The notes below the pieces were generated by a model. The model had not been told where the DNA came from. It made no database searches and was given only the letters and a program-made list of their open reading frames with translations. From positions 1 to 64,000 of the forward strand of contig NZ_RIBP01000004.1 of the NCBI RefSeq assembly GCF_007273535.1: a DNA stretch of 64,000 nt. Direction: 5' to 3'. A program made the translations under genes and the position numbers. The stretch is from Niallia circulans (lineage in GTDB: Bacteria > Bacillota > Bacilli > Bacillales > Cytobacillaceae). The first letter of the stretch is position 1; each line of letters opens with the position of its first letter. Below, piece by piece: positions 26,611-35,821 of this stretch.

Positions 26611-27525
26611 TCACTTAGTAGCATAATAATCGACAAATCTTTTAAGCTCTTCTAAATAAAGGTTGGCAATCCTGCTTAATCTGGTTTTTTTGTGCACAAT
26701 CCACCCAACTGAAATCGTTTCCTCTTCGGCTAACGGAACAGAGACAATGTCAGATCCATTTAAATCCGAGCTTAAAATCCCTGTTGAAATGGTGTACCCA
26801 TTCAACCCGATCAGCAGATTGAATAGAGTAGCACGGTCACTCACTTGGATTGATTTTTTGCGTGGAATGGTACTGAATATTTCCTCCGCATAATAAAAGG
26901 AATTAAACTCCCCCTGCTCAAATGACAGTCGTGGATATGCTTCCAAATCCCCAAGTGTTACTGACGATCTTTTCGCCAGAGGATTTTGGGCACTTACAAA
27001 AATATGCGGACCCGCTTCAAACAAAGAATGGAAATCAAGTCCTTCCTGTTCGAGCATTTGCAGCATAACCTTTTCATTAAACGAACTGACATAAAGGATA
27101 CCAATTTCACTGCGGAAGTTTTTAACATCCTCAATGATTTCATATGTTCGTGTTTCCCGCAAAGTAAATTGATATTCGTCTGCTCCATGCTGTTTGATCA
27201 TTTCGACAAATGCGTTAACAGCAAATGCATAATGCTGTGTCGATACAGAGAAAAGCTGTTGGGAAGGCGCACTGTCAAAATACCTGCGTTCAAGCAGCTC
27301 CGCCTGCTCCACAACTTGGCGGGCATATCCGAGAAATTCAGCACCGTTCTTTGATAACGTGATTCCCTTTGACGTCCGTAAAAAAATCTCAAAGCCCATC
27401 TCCTTTTCCAGTTCCTTAACTGCCTTAGACAAGCTCGGCTGTGACATATATAAACGCCTTGCCGCCTCATTAATAGAGCCGCATAAAACTATTTCCACCA
27501 CATACTTCAATTGCTGGAGTGTCAT
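26611..27525 (-). CDS. LysR-family transcriptional regulator (CmbR/MtaR-like)
   Basis: 304 residues. The N-terminal winged helix-turn-helix (MTLQQLKYVVEI...QPSLSKAVKELEKEMG) is typical of LysR, and the rest is a periplasmic-binding-like effector domain. The sequence resembles the CmbR/MtaR group that controls methionine and cysteine genes in lactic acid bacteria. Its position 110 nt upstream of the YxjG-like gene suggests it regulates that gene, which is inference. AGGAGG lies 8 nt before the ATG. Confidence 0.85.
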   Translation of the reverse strand: MTLQQLKYVVEIVLCGSINEAARRLYMSQPSLSKAVKELEKEMGFEIFLRTSKGITLSKNGAEFLGYARQVVEQAELLERRYFDSAPSQQLFSVSTQHYAFAVNAFVEMIKQHGADEYQFTLRETRTYEIIEDVKNFRSEIGILYVSSFNEKVMLQMLEQEGLDFHSLFEAGPHIFVSAQNPLAKRSSVTLGDLEAYPRLSFEQGEFNSFYYAEEIFSTIPRKKSIQVSDRATLFNLLIGLNGYTISTGILSSDLNGSDIVSVPLAEEETISVGWIVHKKTRLSRIANLYLEELKRFVDYYATK

Positions 27526-27797
27526 AAAAGTACCTCCTGTTTTCTATTAGTTATGTATAATTGCTGCCTAACTCTTATTTATACCATTTATAAAGTTAAT
27601 TAATAGGTAGCTGTCCATCCCCTGTTATTCAATTTTTTACATAATATCATATTTTTATTGCTTGTATAAGGGGATTAAGATACTATAAATTGGGATTGGA
27701 AAAATATTTGTAAAATATTCCGATTTCTGCTAAAAAAAGCTCTTATTCTAGCGATATTAAAAAAGTAGAAAATCATCAAGAATGAAAGGAGAATCAT

Positions 27798-28067
27798 ATG
27801 AAAACAATTATTAAAGCCACTTTGGCAACAGGCCTGCTATTTAGCTTCACACTTGGCACAGTTCATAATACAGAGGCTGCTACAAAAGTAGTTAAATACA
27901 AAAACTGCACAGAGCTAAATAAAAAATACAAAGGCGGAGTAGCCCGCGCTGCAAATGTGAAAAACAAAGGCGGAAAAACAAAATACAAGCCGTACGTATC
28001 TAAAGCTCTTTATGACGCCAACAAAAAAAGCGATCGCGATAAAGATTTAATTGCTTGCGAAAAATAA
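27798..28067 (+). CDS. Secreted Excalibur calcium-binding-domain protein
   Basis: 89 residues: a signal peptide (~1-28, cleavage after TEAA) and one Excalibur domain beginning YKNCTELNKKY and ending SDRDKDLIACEK. The DxDxD loop with flanking Cys pair is the calcium-binding signature of the family (as in B. subtilis YokF-type proteins). Here the two Cys (Cys37 and Cys87) could form a disulfide outside the cell. The function of free-standing Excalibur domains is not known. AAAGGAG precedes the ATG. It is monocistronic with a strong terminator. Confidence 0.9.
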   Translation: MKTIIKATLATGLLFSFTLGTVHNTEAATKVVKYKNCTELNKKYKGGVARAANVKNKGGKTKYKPYVSKALYDANKKSDRDKDLIACEK

Positions 28068-28076
28068 ATAGACCAG

Positions 28077-28112
28077 AAACCAGAACTTATCTTCCGTAGT
28101 TCTGGTTTTTTT
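28077..28112 (+). terminator. Terminator of Excalibur gene
   Basis: AAACCAGAAC / GTTCTGGTTT 10-bp stem followed by TTTTA. Confidence 0.85.
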
Positions 28113-28231
28113 ACATCTATAACCACTTAAAAGTATTAGATTCAAGTTGTTGGCATGATAAAACCATACAAGGAAACAGATGAACATTAAACACATTCCA
28201 CCTTCCTTATTTTAGCAAATCTATTATTTCT

Positions 28232-28256
28232 GTTTAAAGCTCCACAAAACGGGAAA
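28232..28256 (+). promoter_or_regulatory. Sigma-B promoter of YflT-like gene
   Basis: GTTTAA (28232-28237), 13-nt spacer, GGGAAA (28251-28256). Both boxes match the sigma-B consensus GTTTAA / GGGWAW. Confidence 0.8.
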
Positions 28257-28305
28257 AAACTAGCTAAGAATATCATTTTGAATTAGTCAAGGAGGTTGAA
28301 TGAAC

Positions 28306-28908
28306 ATGGCAAAAAGTATAGTAGCTGTTTACGAGACTCCCCAAGAGACAATGGAAGCCATTGAAAGATTGACTGCAAAAGGCTATGAAACAGAGGATTT
28401 TTCTGTTGTGACGAACAGAACAGACACGGATTATCTCGCATCGCGGACAGATGCAAATATTGCTTCTGTGGAAGATAATGAATCTGCTGGTTTTTTTGAA
28501 AAATTAAAGAGCTACTTCACAATGGAGGACCTTGGATTTGGCGCAAATGAAAACAAAACCGCCGACATAGACATACCAGCAGCAGAGCTGGATCAATATT
28601 CAGAGGAGCTGGAAGAAGGGAAGTTTTTGCTCGCTGTTGACGGAGATGTTAATGAAAAAACTGCTAACATAGCAAATGACTATCCAAATATGCGGCCATT
28701 AAATGACGTTAATCCGACAAACAGTGCAGAAGGAATGAATATTTCCTTAGGTCCTAATGAGGATTATGAGCGCAGGAATCCTGTATTTGAAGATACTCCT
28801 GATACGCCAATATTGGAAAGAAGAGCTGGAGGTAATAACAATAGAGAGGCAACAGATGAAGTCGTGCTTGATAGGTCTCTCCCGCGAAATGAACATTTAT
28901 CTAAATAG
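28306..28908 (+). CDS. General stress protein with YflT domain
   Basis: 200 residues. The N-terminal ~110 residues (MAKSIVAVYETPQETMEAIERLTAKGYE) match the heat-induced stress protein YflT domain. The C-terminal ~70 residues are acidic, Asn/Pro-rich and probably disordered (NPTNSAEGMN...). The biochemical role of this domain is not established. The start is ATG at 28306, 10 nt after GGAGG; an ATG at 28300 is too close to it. A good sigma-B promoter 50 nt upstream supports a general stress role. Confidence 0.85.
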   Translation: MAKSIVAVYETPQETMEAIERLTAKGYETEDFSVVTNRTDTDYLASRTDANIASVEDNESAGFFEKLKSYFTMEDLGFGANENKTADIDIPAAELDQYSEELEEGKFLLAVDGDVNEKTANIANDYPNMRPLNDVNPTNSAEGMNISLGPNEDYERRNPVFEDTPDTPILERRAGGNNNREATDEVVLDRSLPRNEHLSK

Positions 28909-28921
28909 TAATCATCTATAA

Positions 28922-28958
28922 AAGAAAGCCGGGTTTGCTTAGAGCAAATCCGGCTTTC
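28922..28958. terminator. Bidirectional terminator
   Basis: AAAGCCGGGTTTGC / GCAAATCCGGCTTT stem between the YflT gene and the ABC permease gene; T-rich on both sides. Confidence 0.85.
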
Positions 28959-28961
28959 TCC

Positions 28962-31556
28962 TTAGATATTTTCCTGCTTTAATCCATCAATAATATTTTC
29001 CTTTTTGATTTTGACTGTTGCATACATCATCGCTAATCCAACGATTATAAAGATAGCAATAATTGAAAATAGTATGCTCATCCATGGTAATGCAAATCCA
29101 TACTCAAATGTCTGTCTTATAGAAAAGTACAGCAGCACCATAACTGCGATGCTTAAAGGCAGGCCATAAAGCAGGGCCTTTAAGCCATAAAACATACTTT
29201 CGTATTGCAGCATTTTATTAAAGCCCTTTGGTGTCATCCCGACGGAACGAAGCATCGCAAATTCCCGCTTTCTTAAGGCTATACTTGTGCTAATTGTATT
29301 GAATATATTTGCAACGGAAATCAGTGAAATAAGAGTGATGAATCCGTATGTGAACACAGACATAAACAGAAGCATTTGCTCATTTTCCTGCTTATTTTGA
29401 TAAACATTGTATATATACATATTAGAGGTTTTAACGTCCTCTAGTTCCTTTTGGGTTGCAAGAGGGTCAGAGCTGTTCAAATACAGTGACGTATCGAATA
29501 AATCCTTTGTTTTTGCATTATTGGACAGCTGTGAAAATATCTTGTCTGATACGATAATATCCATGCTGCCAACTCCCGCTGTATTCATACCGATTGGAAG
29601 CTTAGTTGTAATACCAGCAATTCCTACCTTACTTATTGAGGTATCACCCTCTCCTTCATTGCTGTAATGCAGCTCGAAATTATCACCGTTTTTAGCATGG
29701 ACTGAAGTAGTTTCAATAAATTTTTTCGTATCGAAATCCTGATAGGAGATTTTGTTTACGAGAATTCCCATCGGGTTATTTTCATCAGTGAATTTGTCTA
29801 ACGAAACACCTGCTTCTTTTGCATATGCTTGAAAACTTGCTTCATCAAGACCGACAAGATGTACCGTATACTGGAATTTCCCGTCCTTAAGTAAACTGTT
29901 GTCATCCGCAACCATTTCTTTCAGCTCATCTGCAATAGCACTTTCCTTCACCCATGTACTTAACATATACGATTCTTGTAATATCGTACTGTTTTCAACA
30001 TTCGAAAGCTTTGTTAACGGAATATAATCGCTCGGCTGCATAAAACCAGAGCCGTATACTTGAATATCAAAGCTGACATTTTCCTGTGACAACTCCAAAG
30101 ACTTTTTAATATTTGATGTAAAAAAGGATACAGCTAAAAATAAGACAATGCTGATAATCAATGAAAAAACAGTAGCATGATATCTGCGTTTATGGCGTTT
30201 TAAATTTTTCAGCCCTATTTCTGCTTCTATTCCAAACAGCTTCCGAACGAACTTTGACGTTTTGACTGCTTTGCCTGTAAGCTTCACATCCTGTGTTTGG
30301 CGGATCGCATCGATTGCCGATATTTTTGATGCCTTGCGTGCTGGCAAAAAGGCAGATATAAAAATCGTGAACACGGAAACTACTATTGCAATCAGAACAG
30401 AGTATGGTGTTACAACTAGCTCCAGCTTTTCGGAGACGCCTAAAGCTCCTTCAATAAATGAGTTTAGGAAGATAAAGGTTGCACCAATTCCGCCAATTCC
30501 TGCTAGAATACCAATCGGAATACTGATAGCACCGATGACCATTCCTTCAAAAAATACCGCATTCCGCTTTTGCTTTTTCGTTGCACCAACACTTGAAAGC
30601 ATGCCTAAATGTCTTGCCCGCTCTGACACGCTTATGGCAAATGCATTATAAATAAGTGCGACAGAACCAATGATAATAACAGCTACTATCACAGCACCGC
30701 TACCATAAAGAGTTGTCCGCAGACTGTCATTATCTGTTACTCCATAATAACGAAGCAGCTCATCATTATAGGTGATTTTTTTAGTATTTACCTTTTTCGC
30801 TAGGCCATCTGCATGCTCATAAATAGAGCCATTTACTTTATTAAGCACAACAACCGCATCTGCTGTATCTTTTTGTGCAATCGTTGTGAAATCAACATAG
30901 CCTAATGCTGTATAGCCAGGCTCCCAAGTATACGCCCAAGTCGGATTCTCCATAATCCCAACGATAGTAAAGGTTTTCTCCGTAGTATTAGCAAGCTCTT
31001 CCTTCAGATTTCCTTCTTCATCTGTAACCACGCTAAGCTGCTGTGTCAGCTCCTTGCCTTCCGTGTCTTCACTATCAACCCGCTTGCCTATATCTACCGT
31101 TATTTTGTCACCAATTTTATAAGACGTATATTCTTCCACAATACTTTCTGAAAGAATTAACTCATCAGGATTTTCAGGAAGACGCCCTTCGTCGATTTTG
31201 ATATGAAATGCGTTAAATCCAGCTTCATTAAATGCCTTATAAAAGATATATGGCTTATATATATTCGTGGCATCCTCTATCTCGGAGTATCCTAAATCCT
31301 TTGACAAGAACAGCTCTTTTGTCGCATCATCCTTTTCTATTTCCGCAATCTGATCCTGGTTGACATCCTCATATTTCAAATGCCATTCACCATCAGTAGA
31401 AATAGACTGTCTTATCGACAAATCAAGAAAGGAGACACCAAGTGTTGCCACTGCCATAATCATTGCCGTGGAAATAATAACGCCTATGATAGTTACAATC
31501 GTACGTCTTTTATTTTCCTTTAAATGTCTGATTGTAAGCTTTTGGATGATATTCAC
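28962..31556 (-). CDS. FtsX-type ABC transporter permease (two FtsX domains)
   Basis: 864 residues: TM1 at about 19-40, a large extracellular domain (~45-280), three TM segments with an FtsX domain (~285-415), a further TM (~460-478), a second extracellular domain (~480-725), then a C-terminal FtsX domain with three TM segments. This is the MacB/LolCE-like mechanotransmission design rather than the ~650-residue BceB design. It probably removes or senses envelope-active compounds. The GTG start overlaps the ATPase stop by GTGA. It is last in a unit with the ATPase; the two-component genes lie just upstream. Confidence 0.88.
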   Translation of the reverse strand: MNIIQKLTIRHLKENKRRTIVTIIGVIISTAMIMAVATLGVSFLDLSIRQSISTDGEWHLKYEDVNQDQIAEIEKDDATKELFLSKDLGYSEIEDATNIYKPYIFYKAFNEAGFNAFHIKIDEGRLPENPDELILSESIVEEYTSYKIGDKITVDIGKRVDSEDTEGKELTQQLSVVTDEEGNLKEELANTTEKTFTIVGIMENPTWAYTWEPGYTALGYVDFTTIAQKDTADAVVVLNKVNGSIYEHADGLAKKVNTKKITYNDELLRYYGVTDNDSLRTTLYGSGAVIVAVIIIGSVALIYNAFAISVSERARHLGMLSSVGATKKQKRNAVFFEGMVIGAISIPIGILAGIGGIGATFIFLNSFIEGALGVSEKLELVVTPYSVLIAIVVSVFTIFISAFLPARKASKISAIDAIRQTQDVKLTGKAVKTSKFVRKLFGIEAEIGLKNLKRHKRRYHATVFSLIISIVLFLAVSFFTSNIKKSLELSQENVSFDIQVYGSGFMQPSDYIPLTKLSNVENSTILQESYMLSTWVKESAIADELKEMVADDNSLLKDGKFQYTVHLVGLDEASFQAYAKEAGVSLDKFTDENNPMGILVNKISYQDFDTKKFIETTSVHAKNGDNFELHYSNEGEGDTSISKVGIAGITTKLPIGMNTAGVGSMDIIVSDKIFSQLSNNAKTKDLFDTSLYLNSSDPLATQKELEDVKTSNMYIYNVYQNKQENEQMLLFMSVFTYGFITLISLISVANIFNTISTSIALRKREFAMLRSVGMTPKGFNKMLQYESMFYGLKALLYGLPLSIAVMVLLYFSIRQTFEYGFALPWMSILFSIIAIFIIVGLAMMYATVKIKKENIIDGLKQENI

Positions 31557-32236
31557 GGACGAATCACCTCATCCTTTGCAACCTTGCCATCCTCAATAGC
31601 TATGACTCTGTCTGCTTGCAAGGCAATCCTTTCATCATGCGTTATTACAATCAATGTTTGATTAAATGTTTTATTGAACATCTTTAATAATTCCATTATT
31701 TCCTTACTGTTTTTGCTGTCGAGATTACCTGTCGGCTCGTCTGCAAGCACGATAGCTGGATTACTGATAAGAGCACGTCCTATTGATACACGCTGCTGTT
31801 GTCCGCCAGAAAGCTGATTTGGCAAATGTCCGAGACGGTTCTTCAAGCCAAGCACACGAACGATATCCTCAAATTTGCTGTTGTCGACCTCATGCTGGTC
31901 AAGCAATAGTGGCAATGTAATGTTTTCTTCTACAGTCAAAATAGGAATCAAATTATAAAACTGATAAATAAGGCCAATTTGCCTTCTTCTAAAGATTGCC
32001 AAGGCTGTCTCATCGAGTGCGTAAATATCTGTATCATCCACTAAGACCTTTCCACTTGTTGGCCTGTCAACACCGCCAAGCAAATGCAGCAATGTTGATT
32101 TACCTGAGCCAGATGGACCAATAATAACGACGAATTCGCCTTTTTTGACTGTAAAGGATACATTATCCAACGCCTTAACCTCTGTATCTCCCTTTCCGTA
32201 CACTTTAGACAGATTTTCAATTCTTAAAATATCCAT
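31553..32236 (-). CDS. ABC transporter ATP-binding protein (MacB/LolD type)
   Basis: 227 residues. Walker A is GPSGSGKST (~40-48), the signature is LSGGQQQR (~142-149) and Walker B is [12 protein letters not shown] with the D-loop following. It powers the FtsX permease encoded next (4-nt overlap). Expression is likely driven from the 80-nt gap after the histidine kinase, where an array of TGAC repeats lies. The substrate is unknown; antimicrobial peptides or lipids are typical for this class. Confidence 0.93.
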   Translation of the reverse strand: MDILRIENLSKVYGKGDTEVKALDNVSFTVKKGEFVVIIGPSGSGKSTLLHLLGGVDRPTSGKVLVDDTDIYALDETALAIFRRRQIGLIYQFYNLIPILTVEENITLPLLLDQHEVDNSKFEDIVRVLGLKNRLGHLPNQLSGGQQQRVSIGRALISNPAIVLADEPTGNLDSKNSKEIMELLKMFNKTFNQTLIVITHDERIALQADRVIAIEDGKVAKDEVIRP

Positions 32237-32284
32237 TTGAGTTCCCCTTTTGTATTTGATTTATCTCTAGTTTATCTGCCTAAA

Positions 32285-32324
32285 ATGACATATCAGTGAC
32301 TCAAAAGTGACAATTTAGTCACTT
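32285..32324. promoter_or_regulatory. Phased TGAC repeats: likely response-regulator binding array
   Basis: TGAC occurs at 32286, 32297 and 32308, exactly 11 bp apart, followed by an inverted GTCA at 32318. The last pair makes a perfect dyad AAGTGAC-N6-GTCACTT (32305-32324) that overlaps the kinase stop codon. Direct repeats at 11-bp spacing are typical of OmpR/PhoB-type regulator sites. The array lies upstream of the ABC ATPase gene. Confidence 0.6.
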
Positions 32325-33335
32325 AATGCTGTTTACTGCCTGCTTATAAAATTTTATATGGAAGGTAGTTCCCTCCCCTTCCTTACTTACTACCTCGATA
32401 TCACCGTTTTGAGCGGAAATGATGCTGTATGCCATCGCAAGGCCAATACCAACACTATCCTCACCAGCATTTTCGCCTTTATAAAACCGCTTAAAAATAT
32501 GCGGCAAATCCTTTTTCGAAATTCCTTTCCCATTGTCGCGAATACTTATTTCCGTAAATAAGGCATTTTCAAAAAAGGAAAAGAAAATCTCCCCGCCTTC
32601 TGCTGTATGCTCTATCCCATTTTTTAAGATATTAAGGATTGCTTCTGCTGTCCATTTTAAATCCCCATAAAAGACAGCGTCTTTATCCCCGTCTGTTTTA
32701 AGTGACTGCTGTTTTATATCCATTGGTATAAGCATTGTTTCTGCTGCTTTTTCAATCACTTGAATGACAGGAACCTTTTCCTTTTTGAACGGAACGGAAC
32801 CAGCATCAATTTTAGAGAGCTTTAACAAAGAGGATACAAGCCATTCAATGCGCTCAAGTTGAATACGGATATTCCTCGTAAATTCTTGTCTTTTTTCTTC
32901 GGTTAAATTTTTTCCGCTTAACAAATCTGCCATAACCATCATCGAGGTCAACGGTGTCTTTAACTGATGAGAAATGTCGGAAATGGCATCCGTCAATTTT
33001 AATTTATCCTTTTTCAAGGAAGACCCATGCTGTGACAGCATCAACGTCACTTTATAAATCTCGCTTTTTAAAATGCTTAATTCGCCTTCATAATTATCTC
33101 TTATATCAAACTGATAATCACCGTTCGCTATGCGGCGCAAGTGACCAGACAGCTTAGCGATTTCCCTGTAGCGCCACCATGTAAAGAAAACCTGTACACT
33201 AGTAAGCACCATACATGTAATAAAAACATAAATAGCAGTAGCAGCAGTTATAAATAAGTATGCAAACAAAGTGGACAGCAATGTGATTACGGAAAGGATC
33301 AATAAGTTAAAACGCAATTCCCGATTGCGAAGCAT
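32319..33335 (-). CDS. Sensor histidine kinase, intramembrane-sensing type
   Basis: 338 residues. Two TM segments (~11-31 and ~34-53) have almost no loop between them, so no extracellular sensor exists, as in BceS-like kinases that read the activity of a partner transporter. A HAMP-like linker follows (~55-105), then the HisKA box with phospho-acceptor His123 (DISHQLKTPLT), the N box (NILKNGIEHT) and G boxes (DNGKGIS, GIGLAM). It should phosphorylate the regulator encoded immediately upstream; the two genes abut with no gap. The partner transporter is encoded downstream. Confidence 0.92.
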   Translation of the reverse strand: MLRNRELRFNLLILSVITLLSTLFAYLFITAATAIYVFITCMVLTSVQVFFTWWRYREIAKLSGHLRRIANGDYQFDIRDNYEGELSILKSEIYKVTLMLSQHGSSLKKDKLKLTDAISDISHQLKTPLTSMMVMADLLSGKNLTEEKRQEFTRNIRIQLERIEWLVSSLLKLSKIDAGSVPFKKEKVPVIQVIEKAAETMLIPMDIKQQSLKTDGDKDAVFYGDLKWTAEAILNILKNGIEHTAEGGEIFFSFFENALFTEISIRDNGKGISKKDLPHIFKRFYKGENAGEDSVGIGLAMAYSIISAQNGDIEVVSKEGEGTTFHIKFYKQAVNSIK

Positions 33336-34019
33336 CTAATCACCTACCTTATAGCCTAAGCCTCGAATTGTTTTAATAATGGTTGGCTTTTGGGGATCAT
33401 CTTCCAGCTTTTCTCTTAGTCTTTTAATATAAACTGTCAATGTATTGTCATTAACAAAGTCCCCCGCAACATCCCAGATTCTCTCAAGCAGCTGAGCTCT
33501 TGTCAGCACCTGGCCGATATGATTGGCGAAAATAAGAAATAATCTGTACTCTAATGCCGTAACTAAAACCTCTTCACCGTTTTTATATACTTTCCCTTCA
33601 GCTGTATTAATCGTTATATTGTCAATTTCAATCACAGGTTTTGCTTGCAATTGTTTATAGTATCTTCGCAAAACAGATTTAATCCTTGAAAGCAATTCTC
33701 TTACTCGAAAGGGCTTCGTTATGTAATCATCTGCTCCCATATCCAAGCCCATCACAACATTCACTTCATCATCCAATGCCGTCAAAAAAATGACTGGCTT
33801 GTCAGAGTGCTGTTTAACATATTCACATAATTCATAACCGTTTCCGTCTGGCAAGGACAAGTCAAAGATACATAAATCGATTTGCGCCAGGTTTTCTGAT
33901 ATTGCTCTTTTGGCTGTCTGGACAGTATGACACAGAATCGTTTCATACTCCTCTTGGTTTAGGCTATACTCAATGCCTGATGCTATCGTTTTATCGTCTT
34001 CCACTAATAATATTTTCAT
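33336..34019 (-). CDS. OmpR-family response regulator
   Basis: 227 residues from ATG 34019. The receiver domain has the acidic pair in VEDD, phospho-acceptor Asp53 (IFDLSLPDG), Thr at FLTALD and Lys in ITKPF. A winged-helix OmpR/PhoB DNA-binding domain makes up the C-terminal ~95 residues (VNDNTLTVYIKRLREKL). The in-frame TTG at 34043 is less likely, since it has no ribosome site. It is the first gene of the regulator-kinase pair, and its probable target is the TGAC array in front of the ABC genes. Confidence 0.93.
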   Translation of the reverse strand: MKILLVEDDKTIASGIEYSLNQEEYETILCHTVQTAKRAISENLAQIDLCIFDLSLPDGNGYELCEYVKQHSDKPVIFLTALDDEVNVVMGLDMGADDYITKPFRVRELLSRIKSVLRRYYKQLQAKPVIEIDNITINTAEGKVYKNGEEVLVTALEYRLFLIFANHIGQVLTRAQLLERIWDVAGDFVNDNTLTVYIKRLREKLEDDPQKPTIIKTIRGLGYKVGD

Positions 34020-34116
34020 TTTCCTTTCACTTCCTTTACACAAATAGACCTATCTATATCCTATCTTATTTGATGGCTTGATTTTAAGTCAAAGGGGAAT
34101 AATGTTATTAAATAGG

Positions 34117-34145
34117 TTGCATTGGCACATTCAGTACCCTACAAT
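34117..34145 (+). promoter_or_regulatory. Sigma-A promoter of prs paralogue
   Basis: TTGCAT (34117-34122), 17-nt spacer, TACAAT (34140-34145). Confidence 0.65.
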
Positions 34146-34218
34146 ACTTTATAGAGACAAAAATTTATGCAAACGCTACACATACTAGAAATAACAATTG
34201 TTACAGGAGGAAACCGTC

Positions 34219-35178
34219 ATGCCAAATACATATAAAGGATCTAAATTAAAAGTCTTCTCCTTAAACGCAAACCCAGAGCTTGCGCAAGAAATTGTCGAAA
34301 ACTTAGGAACAGAGCTTGGGAAGTGTTCGGTTAAAAAATTCAGTGATGGAGAAATTCAAATCAATATAGAAGAAAGCGTCCGCGGCTGTGAAGTATTTGT
34401 CATTCAACCGACAAGTGAGCCTGTCAATCAAAGCATTATGGAGCTGTTGATTATGATTGATGCTTTAAAACGAGCTTCTGTGAAGTGTATCAATGTTGTA
34501 ATACCATATTATGCATATGCACGACAAGATCGAAAAGCTCAGCCGAGGGAACCAATTACAGCTAAACTAATTGCGAACCTTATCCAAAAAGCAGGTGCAG
34601 ATCGTGTTATTACAATGGATCTTCATGCCCCGCAGACCCAAGGCTTCTTTAATATTCCAGTAGACCAGCTTCTTGCTATGCCAATATTAGCGCAATACTT
34701 ATTGACAAAGGATTTTGCCAACGATGTTGTTGTCGTAGCACCAGACCACGGCAGTACAACGAGAGCACGAGAATTAGCAGATCGTCTGAAAGCGCCGATT
34801 GCTATCATTGACAAACGCGGCTCAAGAGAGATCGGTGAAAAACGAGAAGTTAATATTGTCGGAAACATTGAAGGAAAAACGGCTATTATTATCGATGATA
34901 TTATTGATACAGCATACAGAGTCACAACTGCAACAAAAGCTCTTCTTGATAATGGTGCAAAAGAAGTTTATGCATGCTGTACACACCCTGTTCTGTCAGA
35001 AATGGCAATTGAAAACATTTCAGAATCCCATATTAAGGAACTGATTGTAACAAACAGCATCCCTCTCACAGAAGAGAAAAAAATCAGCAAAATAACACAA
35101 CTGACAATTGCTCCACTGTTAAGTGACGCAATTTCCCGCGTTTATGAACAAAAACCTGTCAGTGTCCTGTTTAAATAA
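34219..35178 (+). CDS. Ribose-phosphate pyrophosphokinase paralogue with altered active-site loops
   Basis: 319 residues, full length for class I PRPP synthetase, which makes PRPP from ribose-5-phosphate and ATP. Most of the fold is conserved ([43 protein letters not shown]). Two key loops are not. The flexible catalytic loop that normally reads KRRPRPNVAE is [12 protein letters not shown] at 199-210, and the PRPP-binding loop DDIIDTAGT is DDIIDTAYR at 226-234. The canonical prs lies elsewhere in Bacillus (next to gcaD), so this is a second copy with possibly altered activity or regulation. The start is ATG 34219 with AGGAGG 9 nt upstream. It is monocistronic. Confidence 0.85.
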   Translation: MPNTYKGSKLKVFSLNANPELAQEIVENLGTELGKCSVKKFSDGEIQINIEESVRGCEVFVIQPTSEPVNQSIMELLIMIDALKRASVKCINVVIPYYAYARQDRKAQPREPITAKLIANLIQKAGADRVITMDLHAPQTQGFFNIPVDQLLAMPILAQYLLTKDFANDVVVVAPDHGSTTRARELADRLKAPIAIIDKRGSREIGEKREVNIVGNIEGKTAIIIDDIIDTAYRVTTATKALLDNGAKEVYACCTHPVLSEMAIENISESHIKELIVTNSIPLTEEKKISKITQLTIAPLLSDAISRVYEQKPVSVLFK

Positions 35179-35183
35179 TAATA

Positions 35184-35224
35184 AAAAAAGAGATGCAGTG
35201 GGCTCCCCATCGCATCTCTTTTTT
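35184..35224. terminator. Bidirectional terminator
   Basis: AAAAAAGAGATGC / GCATCTCTTTTTT stem between the convergent prs paralogue and FMN reductase genes. Confidence 0.85.
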
Positions 35225-35225
35225 A

Positions 35226-35759
35226 TCAGGATATACTATTTTGCAATATTAGCATTTCATTTGCCAAATTATTAATTCTAGCTCCTACTTCCTTACTGCT
35301 AATATCATTATCTTCATTAAAATCATCGTTATGAACAAAAACAGCCGATGAAGGAATAAGTCCCTTTAAGTAACTGAGAATAGGCTTAAGCTGATGCTCT
35401 GCTACAAGGAAGTGCTTATCAGTACCCGCTGTCATAATAATACCTGTCACTTTCCCTTGAAATGCGTCAACAGGCAAGTGGTCAAACAAATTCTTTAATG
35501 CCCCTGGAATGGAGGCTTGATATACAGGACTGCCAATAATCAGCAAATCAGCCGCAAGTATTGTCTCAACAACCTTAATCGTATCTTCATTATAATTGCT
35601 TAATTCCGTTCCCTTAACGAATTCCACATCATATTCCTTCAGATCAACTAGCTCTGTTTCAATCGCTGCATCAGCTAGTTTAGCAGCAGAAAGCACCTTA
35701 TTTACTGCTTTTGCTGTTTTTGAACCGACAAGCGAACCAGATACACCGACAAGCTTCAT
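35226..35759 (-). CDS. NAD(P)H-dependent FMN reductase (SsuE-like flavodoxin fold)
   Basis: 177 residues of the flavodoxin-like NADPH-dependent FMN reductase family. VSGSLVGSKT near the N-terminus binds the FMN phosphate and GSPVYQASIPGALKNLFDH (~78-96) forms the flavin pocket. It would supply reduced FMN or reduce quinone-like compounds. It lies 62 nt after sodA on the same strand, but a terminator stands between them. No sulfonate genes are adjacent, so the SsuE function itself is not supported. Confidence 0.85.
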   Translation of the reverse strand: MKLVGVSGSLVGSKTAKAVNKVLSAAKLADAAIETELVDLKEYDVEFVKGTELSNYNEDTIKVVETILAADLLIIGSPVYQASIPGALKNLFDHLPVDAFQGKVTGIIMTAGTDKHFLVAEHQLKPILSYLKGLIPSSAVFVHNDDFNEDNDISSKEVGARINNLANEMLILQNSIS

Positions 35760-35787
35760 CCTTAAGCAACCCCTCTCTTATTTGAAA

Positions 35788-35815
35788 AAGATGCCCTTAA
35801 TATAAGGACATCTTA
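35788..35815 (-). terminator. Terminator of sodA
   Basis: AAGATGTCCTTATATTAAGGGCATCTT-type stem (35788-35814) followed by TTTTC on the minus strand. Confidence 0.75.
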
Positions 35816-35821
35816 AAAATA

